Program-made: the position numbers and the translations under genes | Notes under the pieces: generated by a model | Databases searched by the model: none | Told to the model about the DNA's origin: nothing | What the model saw: the letters and a program-made list of their open reading frames with translations, nothing else | NCBI GenBank assembly: GCA_963665935.1 | Contig: OY762510.1 | Span: 3,224,001-3,288,000 of the forward strand | DNA: 64,000 bases | Reading direction: 5' to 3' | Source: Syntrophus sp963665935 | GTDB lineage: Bacteria; Desulfobacterota; Syntrophia; Syntrophales; Syntrophaceae | In this document: in pieces, positions 16,557-26,059 of the stretch | Numbering within the stretch: position 1 is the stretch's first letter | Layout: each line of letters starts with the position of its first letter

Positions 16557-18365
16557 TCACTCCACGGTTTCCAGGCGCTCAGCCTTACGCCGTTCCCACT
16601 CACCGAGAATTTTCTTGCGCAACCGGATGGATTTTGGGGTAATCTCCACTCTTTCACCCTCGTTGATGTATTCCAGGGCTTCCTCAAGAGAAAAAGTAAC
16701 AGGCGGAGACAGCTTGACCGCCTCGTCACTGCCGGAGGCTCGCATGTTCGTGAGCTTCTTGGCTTTCTGGACATTGACGACCATATCCTCCTCTTTGTTG
16801 TGTTCCCCGACGATTTGCCCTTCATAGACTACGTCTCCAGGTGAGATAAAGAACTTTCCCCTCGCCTGCAGTGCATCCAAGGCATAAGCTGTCGCGGCGC
16901 CGGCCTGCATGGAGATGAGAACGCCATTCTGCCGATGAGGAATGGAGCCTTTAAAGGGTTCATACTGATAGAACTGGTGATGAATGACTGCCTCGCCAGC
17001 GGTGGCGTTGAGCAGACGGTTGCGTAAGCCGATCATTCCTCGAGCGGGGATGTGGAACTCCAGACGGGAACGCCCTCCGATGGAATCGATTTTTTTCAAT
17101 TCCCCACGTTTCTTGCCGACGACCTCGATGACCCTTCCCGACAGATCGGCTGGCACGTCGACGATGAGCAACTCAATGGGCTCCGCCTTGCGGTTGTTGA
17201 TTTCCTTATAGATCACATGAGGTTGACCTACCTGAAATTCATAACCCTCGCGTCGCATCGTTTCAATCAAAATGGATAGATGCAGGATTCCTCGGCCATA
17301 CACCTTGAGTGCTTCCGTCCCCGGCGCCGCTTCCACATGAAGGGCCACATCACTCTTGATTTCCCGGAAAAGGCGATCCCGCAGATGGCGACCCGTTACA
17401 TAACGCCCCTCTTTGCCGAAAAAGGGGGAATCGTTGTGGGTGAAGGTCATGCTCATGGTGGGCTCATCCACGGGAATGATGGGTAGGGGCTCCGGATTGT
17501 CCACATCGGAGATGGTGTCGCCGATATCGATGTCTTCAGGTCCGAGGACAGCACAGATATCTCCGCAGGAAACTTCCGAAACTTTATTGCGTTGTAGTCC
17601 CTCAAAAAGAAAAACATCCTTGATCGCGGATCTCTGGCTGAACCCGTCACGTTTTAACACAGCGATGGGCATTCCCGAACGGATATTCCCCCGGAAGATG
17701 CGTCCGATGGCGATCCGGCCAACATAATCTGAGTAATCCACCGTCGTGACCTGCATCTGTAGAGGCCCCTCCACTTCTTCGGGGGACGGAATGGAGTCGA
17801 TCACGGCATCGAGGAGAGGGGTCAGATCCGTGCCCTCCACATCGGGAAGAAACGATGACCAGCCAAAACGGCTGGAGGCATAGAGCACGGGAAACTCCAT
17901 CTGGTCGTCATCGGCGCCAAGATCGATAAAGAGATCATAAACTTCATCCAGCACCTCGGCGGGTCTGCGGTTTGGTTTGTCCATCTTGTTGATGACCAGT
18001 ATAGGGGTCAGATTGAAGGAGAGGGCCTTCTGCAGGACGAAACGCGTTTGCGGCATTGCGCCTTCAAAGGAGTCTACAAGCAGAATCGCGCCATCAGCCA
18101 TTTTAAGAACCCGCTCCACTTCTCCTCCGAAATCGGAATGGCCCGGGGTGTCGATAATGTTGATTTTGTGTCCCTTGTAATTGATGGAAATATTTTTGGA
18201 AAGAATCGTGATGCCCCTTTCGCGTTCAAGATCGTTGGAATCCAGAAAACAATCCCGCACTTCCTGGTTATCACGAAAGATTTTACTATGAATCAGAAGT
18301 TTATCGACCAGGGTGGTCTTGCCATGATCGACATGGGCGATAATCGCTACATTTCTTATTTTCAT
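16557..18365 (-). CDS. typA: Ribosome-associated translational GTPase TypA/BipA
   Basis: A 602-residue GTPase of the EF-G-like TypA family. G1 is AHVDHGKTT (10-18), G2/G3 include RGITI and DTPGHSDFGGEVERV, and G4 is NKMD. The C-terminal half holds the TypA-specific segments RGRLEFHIPARGMIGLR-like and GEAVIHHQFYQYEPFKG. The protein helps ribosome assembly and translation under stress. Length and domain order are standard. The ATG at 18365 has AAAGG upstream. No promoter was recognised in the 333-bp stretch ahead of it. Confidence 0.96.
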   Translation of the reverse strand: MKIRNVAIIAHVDHGKTTLVDKLLIHSKIFRDNQEVRDCFLDSNDLERERGITILSKNISINYKGHKINIIDTPGHSDFGGEVERVLKMADGAILLVDSFEGAMPQTRFVLQKALSFNLTPILVINKMDKPNRRPAEVLDEVYDLFIDLGADDDQMEFPVLYASSRFGWSSFLPDVEGTDLTPLLDAVIDSIPSPEEVEGPLQMQVTTVDYSDYVGRIAIGRIFRGNIRSGMPIAVLKRDGFSQRSAIKDVFLFEGLQRNKVSEVSCGDICAVLGPEDIDIGDTISDVDNPEPLPIIPVDEPTMSMTFTHNDSPFFGKEGRYVTGRHLRDRLFREIKSDVALHVEAAPGTEALKVYGRGILHLSILIETMRREGYEFQVGQPHVIYKEINNRKAEPIELLIVDVPADLSGRVIEVVGKKRGELKKIDSIGGRSRLEFHIPARGMIGLRNRLLNATAGEAVIHHQFYQYEPFKGSIPHRQNGVLISMQAGAATAYALDALQARGKFFISPGDVVYEGQIVGEHNKEEDMVVNVQKAKKLTNMRASGSDEAVKLSPPVTFSLEEALEYINEGERVEITPKSIRLRKKILGEWERRKAERLETVE

Positions 18366-18698
18366 GTTGCCTTTAATCCTTTAAAATTATTTTCTTCGGT
18401 ATTGTTACCGGACTCAGCCGGCGATCAAGAAAACCGACTGTTTGTATCGAAGAGGATAAACGGTTGGATAGGAGGGAAAAGACTATAAAAGGGTTTGTTT
18501 ATTAGATCTTTTTATCCGTCTGAGCTCTATCATTCTGTCCAGATTACGATACTTCTAGTGCCTTGTCACATTTTCAAAGCACATTCTTTTCCGGTTATGT
18601 CACAGCTTTCTCGACTGAGGCTTTGTATTATAAATATGTCACCTCTGAGTCGCCGCCTTGATAGCATCTTTCTTCTGAAATTGGAACAAAATATCTGC
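18366..18698. other. Intergenic region between typA and phosphomannomutase
   Basis: Both flanking genes are on the minus strand. The region holds the typA leader with its ribosome-binding site and, presumably, the typA promoter, but no convincing -35/-10 pair, terminator, RNA gene or small ORF was found. The sequence is AT-rich and non-repetitive. Confidence 0.5.
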
Positions 18699-20054
18699 TT
18701 ATCGTAGGGAATGCAGTTTATTGTATACGACTTCTTCGATGGTGGAACGGATGAGGCCCAATCGCGGTTCTGTCGTGGCTTCAAACCGGAGAACGAGGAC
18801 AGGCTGGGTGTTGGAGCACCGGACCAGCCCCCACCCGTCGCTGAAGGGGATGCGGACTCCGTCGATATCAATGATGGGACCTCGGGCCCGAAAATGATCC
18901 CGTATTTCCTCTACAACGCGAAACTTCACATCATCCGGACATTCGATGCGAATTTCCGGCGTCGTAAAGGTTTCCGGAATGTCCGCAATAAGGTCGCTGA
19001 CGGATTGCCCTTTTTCGGAAAGAATTTCGAGAAGTCGCAGGGAGGCGTAGATCGCATCATCGAAACCGAAATACCGATCGGCAAAAAACAAATGGCCGCT
19101 CATTTCTCCAGCCAGGAGCGCCTTTTCTTCTTTCATTTTGCTCTTGATCAGGGAATGGCCGGCTTTCCACATGATCGCTTTCCCGCCGCGGCCCGCTATA
19201 TCGTCATAGAGTATCTGTGAACATTTCACTTCACCAATTATGGCCGCTCCGGGATTCTTTTCAAGAATGGGACGGGCAAAAAGAAGCAGGAGTTCGTCAC
19301 CCCAAAGGATTCTCCCCGAATCGGCGACGACGCCAAGACGATCTGCATCACCGTCATAGGCCAAGCCGACATCAGCCTTCCGCAATTTGACGTGCGTCAT
19401 CAGGGTTGTCAAATTTTCAGGAAGAGTCGGATCGGGAAAATGGTTGGGAAAGCATCCATCGGGTTCACAATAGAGTTCCTCTACCTGGCAGCCCAACTGT
19501 TTTAATATTGGGGCCGCAAAATATCCCCCGACGCCGTTGCCGCCGTCGAGGACGACATTCAAGCCCGGTCTCAGTGTAAAGGCGCTGCAGAGCAAATTGC
19601 TGTAGTCCTCCGCTACGGATCGCTCTCGAAAACGACCGTTGCCTTTTTTGAAATTTTCGGCTTCCATTATCCTTCTTAAGGACTGAATTTCTTCCCCATG
19701 GATCGTATCCTGACCGATGCATATTTTAAATCCGTTGAATTCAGGGGGATTGTGGCTTCCCGTGACCATGATCCCGCCGTCCGTCATAAATTGGCGGATG
19801 GAAAAGTAAAGCATGGGAGTTGCGCAAAGGCCGATATCGACAACGTCAATCCCCGTATCGAGGAGACCTTCCTCCAGAGCCTGCTGATAACTTTTGGAAC
19901 TGAGCCGGCAGTCCCTTCCCGTAGTGAGCGTGGCAGCGCCGCGGGAAATAGCGAAAGTGCCGATCGCCTGACCCAGGCGATAGACGAGATCGACATCCAG
20001 GTCCTTGTCAACGATGCCACGAAGATCGTATTCACGAAATATTTCAGGATTCAT
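18699..20054 (-). CDS. Phosphomannomutase/phosphoglucomutase
   Basis: A 451-residue alpha-D-phosphohexomutase with the four-domain family plan. The phosphoserine loop is TGSHNPPEFNG (Ser100), the metal loop DGDADRLG at 234-241, the sugar-binding loop GEMSGH near 316-321, and the phosphate-binding region near the C-terminus RCSNTQPVLVLRFEA. The opening EIFREYDLRG is typical of AlgC/ManB enzymes. It interconverts mannose- or glucose-1- and 6-phosphates for LPS and exopolysaccharide precursors. Sugar preference cannot be read from the sequence. The neighbour downstream is typA and upstream a lipoprotein, so the context gives no pathway clue. Confidence 0.9.
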   Translation of the reverse strand: MNPEIFREYDLRGIVDKDLDVDLVYRLGQAIGTFAISRGAATLTTGRDCRLSSKSYQQALEEGLLDTGIDVVDIGLCATPMLYFSIRQFMTDGGIMVTGSHNPPEFNGFKICIGQDTIHGEEIQSLRRIMEAENFKKGNGRFRERSVAEDYSNLLCSAFTLRPGLNVVLDGGNGVGGYFAAPILKQLGCQVEELYCEPDGCFPNHFPDPTLPENLTTLMTHVKLRKADVGLAYDGDADRLGVVADSGRILWGDELLLLFARPILEKNPGAAIIGEVKCSQILYDDIAGRGGKAIMWKAGHSLIKSKMKEEKALLAGEMSGHLFFADRYFGFDDAIYASLRLLEILSEKGQSVSDLIADIPETFTTPEIRIECPDDVKFRVVEEIRDHFRARGPIIDIDGVRIPFSDGWGLVRCSNTQPVLVLRFEATTEPRLGLIRSTIEEVVYNKLHSLR

Positions 20055-20078
20055 GGCTTAGCTCCTCAGTGTCTTTTT

Positions 20079-20561
20079 TTATTCAGTCTTGTACATTTCT
20101 TCATAAATCTTCAGATCGATGGTATCAAATACTTTGGCATATTGTTCTTTTTCCAATAGACGTCGCATTTCCCAGCCTGAAGCGGTTTTCTTTTCCGTAG
20201 TAACGGAAATCGTCACTTCATTTTCCTTCCAGTTGAGTTTCTTGATCTTGGCAACACTCTTCGTACGCCAATCATCCAGAATGAGATAGTCCGATTCTAC
20301 GCTGTGCTTTTCTTCATCGATCCGAATATTGGTCCCCATCTTTTTCTCTTTAAAAACCCGGGCAATCGCCCGGAGAATAAACTTTTCTTTCGCTTCATAG
20401 GTATAAACATACTCGTCCGGTTGAGAGATCACCGTTTGCCCGATTTGCGCTCCGCAGGCCAGCAGAGTGCCGAGCAGAAAAAGGGCAATGAGACGCAGAA
20501 AAACTGTGCTGAAAAACGTTTCTCTGGAGTTGCCGCGCCGCCGATCTAAAAATATTTTCAT
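20079..20561 (-). CDS. Putative lipoprotein of unknown function
   Basis: A 160-residue protein with a long charged N-terminus, a hydrophobic segment and a lipobox LLAC with the lipid-modified cysteine near residue 36. The mature part is basic and beta-rich (KIKKLNWKENEVTISVTTEKK) and has no motif I recognise. It lies 24 nt upstream of the phosphomannomutase gene, likely in the same transcript. A later start codon would give a more usual signal peptide, so the N-terminus is uncertain. Confidence 0.65.
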   Translation of the reverse strand: MKIFLDRRRGNSRETFFSTVFLRLIALFLLGTLLACGAQIGQTVISQPDEYVYTYEAKEKFILRAIARVFKEKKMGTNIRIDEEKHSVESDYLILDDWRTKSVAKIKKLNWKENEVTISVTTEKKTASGWEMRRLLEKEQYAKVFDTIDLKIYEEMYKTE

Positions 20562-20737
20562 AATAGCAACATCTCCTCTTGGAGCTGAGGAACGTAAGAG
20601 GTGAATTTATCTGTGCCGAAATCAGCTCCTATTATCATGAAATTATATGTCCTTTCCACAGGAAACAAAAAAATATCTTCTTGAACCGTCTTGCCTTCAG
20701 AAAAAGAAGAATTAAATTTAATTAAGAGGTTATCACA

Positions 20738-21019
20738 ATGAATGCAATTTCATCACCAGGCATAGGAGACCTTTTTTTGATCCTTTTCAATCTCCTCTAT
20801 TTCGTCCTGATCATGACTCTGACTTCTCTCTTCATTGAAAGAATCTGGATTGGGCGAACAAGGTGGCTGATACTGCCCTTGATTACCCTTTCCTTTGGTC
20901 TTTTCTTTTTAAAGCCGTCCCTCATCCTGGATGCAGTCGCCGGGCCATTTTCGATTCGGGGAATGCTTGTCGTCACGGGCTGTGGAATTCTGGCAGGTAC
21001 GGCCATGTCCAGCCTTTGA
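20738..21019 (+). CDS. Small hydrophobic membrane protein, unknown
   Basis: A 93-residue ORF dominated by hydrophobic stretches that predict two or three membrane helices (about 10-32, 42-60, 72-92) with basic residues between the first two (ERIWIGRTRW). A GAGG lies about 8 nt before the ATG. I do not recognise a family. It stands alone between a divergent lipoprotein gene and a 444-bp non-coding stretch, so coding status rests on length, hydrophobic pattern and ribosome-binding site only. Confidence 0.45.
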   Translation: MNAISSPGIGDLFLILFNLLYFVLIMTLTSLFIERIWIGRTRWLILPLITLSFGLFFLKPSLILDAVAGPFSIRGMLVVTGCGILAGTAMSSL

Positions 21020-21463
21020 CTCCTCTTACGATTGCCGGAGGTAATCGTAAGATACTTCTTCAAAGCAGATTAGAACGGGACCTCCTGCAAAGACCCAGGG
21101 ATAAGAACATCCTGTGCTTAATCAGAAATATTGGTTGCAAGCAAGTACATTTCAATATATATAACTCTCTCAAGAAAATTGCGACATTCCATCGTGAAAT
21201 GATCGCCTTACCCTCCCTGCATCAACCAAGATAAGAGATTTCAAAATATTTAAGGCAATCGAATTTGCAATGCGAGCTCATACCGGGCGATATCAAAAAT
21301 AGAAATAATTCCTGGATTTTTTAGCCGTTGTAAGCGGCGAGCATTCTTTGTGTTGCTGGCGCAATCAGAAGACGGTTCATGTTATCCTGTTCGATTCGGC
21401 ATGGGGTAAATCAAAGTTGAAAGAGATCAGTAATAACGTATTTATCAAGGTGGAAAGGAAGAG
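21020..21463. other. Non-coding stretch before the aldolase-family gene
   Basis: No protein-like ORF, tRNA or terminator was recognised. The region is AT-rich and must contain the promoter and leader of the gene at 21464; the last part carries AAGGAAGAG before its ATG. A loose GG...GC pair near 21254-21268 has 11 instead of 10 intervening bases and was not accepted as a sigma-54 promoter. Confidence 0.5.
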
Positions 21464-22861
21464 ATGATGATTTACGAAAATTTGAGTGAAATGAAAAAAG
21501 GCTATGAAGGAATCCTGGCTGTGACGGATGATCAGGTTAAGGTGCTCAATGAAGAGGCGTTAAGGAATTCGCTTATCGATTCTCTGATTTTTACGGCGGT
21601 CTTCAGTCCCCTTCCGGAAGTGAAAGAGGCCGCTTCATGGCTGATTCGACGCAGCGGCGCGGCCCTGGGAATCGTGTCATCCTCCATTCAGTCGCTGTAC
21701 GACGCCATGGGAAAAAAGGAAGCGACAGGTTTTACCGTCCCAGCCATCAATATCCGGTCCTTGACCTATGAGGTTGCCCAGGCGATTTTCCGGGCAGCTT
21801 TGAAAGACTCTGTTGGCGCCGTTATTTTTGAAATCGCCCGTTCAGAGATTGATTACACGAAGCAGAGACCTCTTGAATACACAAGCGCAGTGACAGCGGC
21901 GGCCATTAAAACGGGATTTCGCGGGCCCCTTTTCCTGCAGGGAGATCACTTCCAGGTGAACGCCAAGAAATTTGCCGCCGACGCGGCAAAGGAAGTGAAG
22001 GGCGTCAAGGATCTCATCTGGGAAGCTCTGGAGGCAAGCTTCTACAACATTGATGTGGACACCTCGACGCTTGTTGATCTTTCAAAACCCACCATCAACG
22101 AGCAGCAGAAGACAAATTTTGACCTCGCCGCGGAACTGACCAGTGTCATCCGCGATCTGGAGCCGGCCGGCATTACGGTTTCCGTAGGCGGCGAGATCGG
22201 CGAGGTGGGCGGAAAAAACAGCACGGTCGAGGAGCTTCAGGCCTTCATGGATGGTTATCTGGAATCTCTGAAAAAATATGGACCGAACCTGAAGGGAATC
22301 AGTAAAATCAGCGTTCAGACAGGGACGACCCATGGTGGCGTTCCTCTGGCCGATGGGAGTGTGGCCCAGGTAAAACTGGATTTCGAAACCCTGGAAAAAC
22401 TCTCTGAAGTCGCCCGGAGCCGTTACGGACTTTCCGGTGCCGTTCAGCATGGCGCTTCCACCCTGCCCAACGAAGCTTTCGACCGCTTCCCGGCGATCCG
22501 AACGGCGGAAATTCATCTGGCTACCGGGTTCCAGAACATCATTTACGACAGTGTACACTTTCCGGCAGATCTGAGAGGGCGTATTTACGAGTATCTGCAG
22601 CGGGAAATGCAGGGAGAAAAGAAGGAAAAAGACACGGAAGAACAGTTCATCTATAAAACCCGGAAAAAAGGCTTCGGGCCTTTCAAGCAGGAGCTATGGC
22701 AGCTTCCGCCGGAAACACTCCGGCAGATCAGTGCGGAGCTGGAAAACCAGTTCTCGTTTCTTTTCCGGAAATTGAATGTGGTAAACACCGAAGAGGTGGT
22801 GCGTAAGCACGTTCCGATTGTGGATGTTTCCTTGAAGGCTCCCGCAGTTTTAAAAGGATAG
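21464..22861 (+). CDS. Class II ketose-bisphosphate aldolase-family protein
   Basis: A 465-residue protein, longer than the usual 280-350-residue class II fructose-bisphosphate aldolases. Residues about 90-380 resemble the class II barrel: FTVPAINIRSLT near the start, the zinc-type GDHFQVNA where aldolases have LDHG, VGGEIGEVGG, VQTGTTHGGVPL with the conserved THG, and a late GLSGAVQHGAST. The first 85 residues and the last 80 have no clear counterpart. With fructose bisphosphatase 3 kb away it may serve gluconeogenesis, but the substrate is not proven. AAGGAAGAG precedes the ATG, and a strong terminator follows, so it is probably monocistronic. Confidence 0.65.
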   Translation: MMIYENLSEMKKGYEGILAVTDDQVKVLNEEALRNSLIDSLIFTAVFSPLPEVKEAASWLIRRSGAALGIVSSSIQSLYDAMGKKEATGFTVPAINIRSLTYEVAQAIFRAALKDSVGAVIFEIARSEIDYTKQRPLEYTSAVTAAAIKTGFRGPLFLQGDHFQVNAKKFAADAAKEVKGVKDLIWEALEASFYNIDVDTSTLVDLSKPTINEQQKTNFDLAAELTSVIRDLEPAGITVSVGGEIGEVGGKNSTVEELQAFMDGYLESLKKYGPNLKGISKISVQTGTTHGGVPLADGSVAQVKLDFETLEKLSEVARSRYGLSGAVQHGASTLPNEAFDRFPAIRTAEIHLATGFQNIIYDSVHFPADLRGRIYEYLQREMQGEKKEKDTEEQFIYKTRKKGFGPFKQELWQLPPETLRQISAELENQFSFLFRKLNVVNTEEVVRKHVPIVDVSLKAPAVLKG

Positions 22862-22897
22862 AGAAAACTGCGATTCCAAGTTTGGCTGAAAATTAAA

Positions 22898-22957
22898 GAA
22901 GAGAGCCGGTCCGGGAAATCCAGTTCATGGAACCCAGCCGACTCTCTTCTTTTTTTT
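22898..22957 (+). terminator. Strong intrinsic terminator after the aldolase gene
   Basis: GAAGAGAGCCGG and CCGACTCTCTTC form a 12-bp stem with one mismatch, followed by eight T. It lies between convergent genes and can also work, less well, for metG transcripts coming from the other side. Confidence 0.88.
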
Positions 22958-22999
22958 ATTCGATTTCAGTCCCGGTGCAGGGCGATTTCCGATAACGCA

Positions 23000-24910
23000 T
23001 TACCGGACCTTAGCCCCCGTTCTCGGTTCGCGATCAAAGGCGAGCACCGTAATTCCCTCCGCTGTTGTATCCGTGGCCAGCAGCATGCCTCGCGATTCGA
23101 TACCCATCAATTTTGCTGGTTTGAGATTGGCCACGATGACGATCGACTTGCCTACCAGTTGTTCCGGTGCATAGTCTTTGGCAATGCCGGCAACCACTGT
23201 CCGCTCTTCGCCGATATCGATCTTCAGCTTAAGCAGCTTGGCGGATTTGGGAACGACTTCAGCTTCCAGGATCCGGGCGACCCGGAGATCGATCTTTTCG
23301 AAATCCTCGTAGGATACCTCCGGTTTGATCGGAGGGGGAGGTGCTGGGGTTTTTTCCGCAATTGCCTCGGTCTGAGGCTTGTATTCGATCCGGGGGAAGA
23401 GGGCTTCGCTGCGCTGCAGGGATTGACCGGAAGCCAGGCCTCCCCAGGTACGGATGGATTTAAAATTTTCCTCCTCCGGCTTTGCGATGCCCAGTTGCAC
23501 CATAATTTTTTCGGCGGAGCCGGGGATGAATGGGGCAACCAGAACAGCGACAACCCTTAATGTTTCCAGCAGGGTATAGATCACCTCATTCAATCTGACC
23601 TGTTTTGAAGGGTCCTTGGCCAGAGTCCAGGGCTCCTGTTCCACGATGTACCGGTTTGCCGTACCGATCAAATCCCAGATGGACATCAGGGCCTTGTGAA
23701 AAGTAAGTTCACGGAAAGAGGATTTTACCTCCGCAAGAACCTTGAAGGCGGTATCGGGAAGGATGCGGTCATTTTCAGTCGATTCCGAGACCGTCGGGAC
23801 TTTTCCCTGACAGAATTTCATCGCCATGGAGGTAACCCGGCTGACGAGATTACCCAAGTCATTAGCCAATTCGGCATTGACCCGCTGGACAAAGCCCTCT
23901 TCGCTGAAGCTAGAATCTAGGCCGAAAACCATTTCCCGGAGGAGATAGTAACGGAAAGGATCCAGCCCGTACTTGTCCTTTAGATCGAGGGGCCGGACAA
24001 CATTGCCGATGCTCTTGGACATTTTGCTTTGGTCGACGTTCCAGTATCCGTGAACATTCAAATGCTGATAAGGTTCGATGCCCGCCGCCTTCAGCATGGT
24101 GGGCCAGTAAATTCCGTGAGGCTTGAGAATGTCCTTGGCAATCAGATGCTGAGCGACAGGCCAGAATTTACGGAAGTTCTCACCATCGGGATAGTTGATT
24201 CCGGTGATGTAGTTGATCAGCGCGTCAAACCAGACATAGGTCACGTAATTTTCATCGAAGGGCAGGGATATTCCCCAGGTGAGCCGGGACTTCGGTCTCG
24301 AAATACAGAGATCCTCCAGGGGCTCGCGGAGGAAAGCCAGGACTTCGTTGCGATAGCGTTCCGGCCGAATGAAATCGGGATGCGCCTTGATATGGGAAAT
24401 CAGCCAGTCCTGATACTTGCTCATTCGGAAAAAATAATTGCTTTCCTTACGGAATTCCGGTTCCGTCTGATGATCCGGACATTTCCCGTCGATCAGCTCC
24501 TTCTCGGTATAGAAGCGTTCGCAGCCGACACAGTAGAATCCTTCATAATGGCCGAAATAAATGTCGCCGGCATCATAAACCTTGCGAAGAATCGTCTGTA
24601 CGGTTTCGATGTGAGCGTTATCCGTCGTCCGGATGAAGAAGTCGTTTGTGACGGCCAGCTTCGGCCAGAGGTCCCGGAACTGGCTGCTGATCCGGTCCGC
24701 GTATTCCTTTGGCGTTACGCCGCCTTTTTCAGCGGCTTCGGCGATTTTATCCCCATGTTCGTCCGTGCCCGTGAGGAAGAAGGTTTGATCTCCACTCAGG
24801 CGATGATAACGGGCCAGGACGTCGGCAACGATGGTCGTATAGGCATGTCCCAGATGGGGGGAGGCGTTGACATAGTAGATAGGTGTGGTGACGTAATAGG
24901 TATTTTCCAT
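23000..24910 (-). CDS. metG: Methionyl-tRNA synthetase
   Basis: A 636-residue class Ia synthetase. It has the HIGH-type motif HLGH at 19-22, a zinc knuckle CVGC...CPDH near 125-145, the KMSKS loop near residue 300, an anticodon-binding helical domain, and a C-terminal EMAP/Trbp111 tRNA-binding domain (about 535-636; KIDLRVARILEAE). The fused C-terminal domain is the form used to dimerise and hold tRNA. It charges tRNA-Met for initiation and elongation. It lies 46 nt after fbp, too close for a T-box or other long leader. Confidence 0.96.
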   Translation of the reverse strand: MENTYYVTTPIYYVNASPHLGHAYTTIVADVLARYHRLSGDQTFFLTGTDEHGDKIAEAAEKGGVTPKEYADRISSQFRDLWPKLAVTNDFFIRTTDNAHIETVQTILRKVYDAGDIYFGHYEGFYCVGCERFYTEKELIDGKCPDHQTEPEFRKESNYFFRMSKYQDWLISHIKAHPDFIRPERYRNEVLAFLREPLEDLCISRPKSRLTWGISLPFDENYVTYVWFDALINYITGINYPDGENFRKFWPVAQHLIAKDILKPHGIYWPTMLKAAGIEPYQHLNVHGYWNVDQSKMSKSIGNVVRPLDLKDKYGLDPFRYYLLREMVFGLDSSFSEEGFVQRVNAELANDLGNLVSRVTSMAMKFCQGKVPTVSESTENDRILPDTAFKVLAEVKSSFRELTFHKALMSIWDLIGTANRYIVEQEPWTLAKDPSKQVRLNEVIYTLLETLRVVAVLVAPFIPGSAEKIMVQLGIAKPEEENFKSIRTWGGLASGQSLQRSEALFPRIEYKPQTEAIAEKTPAPPPPIKPEVSYEDFEKIDLRVARILEAEVVPKSAKLLKLKIDIGEERTVVAGIAKDYAPEQLVGKSIVIVANLKPAKLMGIESRGMLLATDTTAEGITVLAFDREPRTGAKVR

Positions 24911-24956
24911 AAATATAGATCCAGAATAAAAAAGAAATGGTTAAAGAAACTTAATC

Positions 24957-25955
24957 TTAAGCCTTGAATGCCGCCGCAAGGTCGTCAATGATGGCTTTGG
25001 ATCCTACATAGAGCGTGGTTCTCTGGTGATGGGTCTCCGGTTTGACATCCAGAATTCTGGAGCCGGTTTCATCGATGGCATCGCCACCCGCTTCCCTGCA
25101 CATGAAAGAAACGACATTGGCCTCATACAAAAGCCGCAGCTTTCCCTGAGGCCTGTTCTCTTTAGGGTCGGGATGATTGACGATGGCCGGGTACATGAAG
25201 AGACCGCCGTTGGAGAGCAGCCGATGAAAGTCGCCGGCAAGAGCGCCGATATAACGGAACTTGAATTTATGCAGATTGTCTTGAATCCACTTCTGAACTT
25301 TGTCACTGAACACACTCGTGTTGCCTGCATTGAAGGAGAGCTCCCATTTTTTAGGCGTATCCGGCATGGTCATCTGAATGGGCTTAACGTAGTTTGTGGT
25401 TTCATCGGAATGGAATCGCCAGCAGCCTGCATCGCGCAGGGCCAGGGTGAACATGCCCGTGGGAATGACGAACATGCCGGCGGCAATGTATTCGTTTCCA
25501 GGGCGGAGGTGAAAATCTTCAGGACCCCTCATGTCACCGTCAAGATTTCGCTTGGAGATACCGAACATGAAACCCACCGGCAAGCCATGCGCTACATTGG
25601 ATGATCCGTCCAGAGGATCGAAATACACAAAGTAACGGCCTCCTTCCCGGTTCATGTCGACAATGCCCTCACATTCTTCACTCACCACCTGAATGACGCG
25701 TTTTGTTGAAGCCAGATAGTGGAGGACGATCTCATTGGCGATATCATCCATTTTCATGACATTTTCGCCCTGCACGTTGATTGAGCCGGCCATGCCGAGG
25801 TTACCTTTAAGGGCACCCGTACGGTAATACAACTCTATGCGCTTTGCCGCCGTAATAATGGAATCCATCAGGATCAGAAAGTGATAGGTGCGATTGTGTT
25901 TCTCCTGATGAAGCATAAGAAAGTTATGAAATGTCTGTTCGAACTCTACTGGCAT
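24957..25955 (-). CDS. fbp: Fructose-1,6-bisphosphatase, class 1
   Basis: A 332-residue enzyme hydrolysing fructose 1,6-bisphosphate to fructose 6-phosphate, the committed gluconeogenic step. The metal-binding core is DPLDGSSN at 113-120 with the preceding VSEE (91-94), and other family segments include GALAGDFHRLLSNGG and NVVSFMCREAGGDA. GGAGGG lies 6 nt before the ATG. The C-terminus has the expected LYVGSKAIIDDL. It precedes metG and follows nif3 on the minus strand. It has no AMP-site motif that I can identify with certainty. Confidence 0.93.
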   Translation of the reverse strand: MPVEFEQTFHNFLMLHQEKHNRTYHFLILMDSIITAAKRIELYYRTGALKGNLGMAGSINVQGENVMKMDDIANEIVLHYLASTKRVIQVVSEECEGIVDMNREGGRYFVYFDPLDGSSNVAHGLPVGFMFGISKRNLDGDMRGPEDFHLRPGNEYIAAGMFVIPTGMFTLALRDAGCWRFHSDETTNYVKPIQMTMPDTPKKWELSFNAGNTSVFSDKVQKWIQDNLHKFKFRYIGALAGDFHRLLSNGGLFMYPAIVNHPDPKENRPQGKLRLLYEANVVSFMCREAGGDAIDETGSRILDVKPETHHQRTTLYVGSKAIIDDLAAAFKA

Positions 25956-26059
25956 GAAACCCTCCTGTGAAAATGGTTAAATAAATATTTTAAAACACCT
26001 GCGCCTTATTTCGTACCAGAATGCCGAAACTGCGGCATTCAAACGCAGTGCCGTATGTT

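Noticed and set aside
20863..21234. Plus-strand ORF of 123 codons overlapping the end of the small membrane protein
   Set aside because: Start lies inside the other ORF, without a ribosome-binding site, and the composition is not protein-like.
24911..24956. T-box or other leader before metG
   Set aside because: Only 46 nt separate fbp from metG, too little for such an element.
24029..24967. Plus-strand ORF (312 codons) opposite metG
   Set aside because: The methionyl-tRNA synthetase motifs fix the coding strand; the antisense translation looks random.
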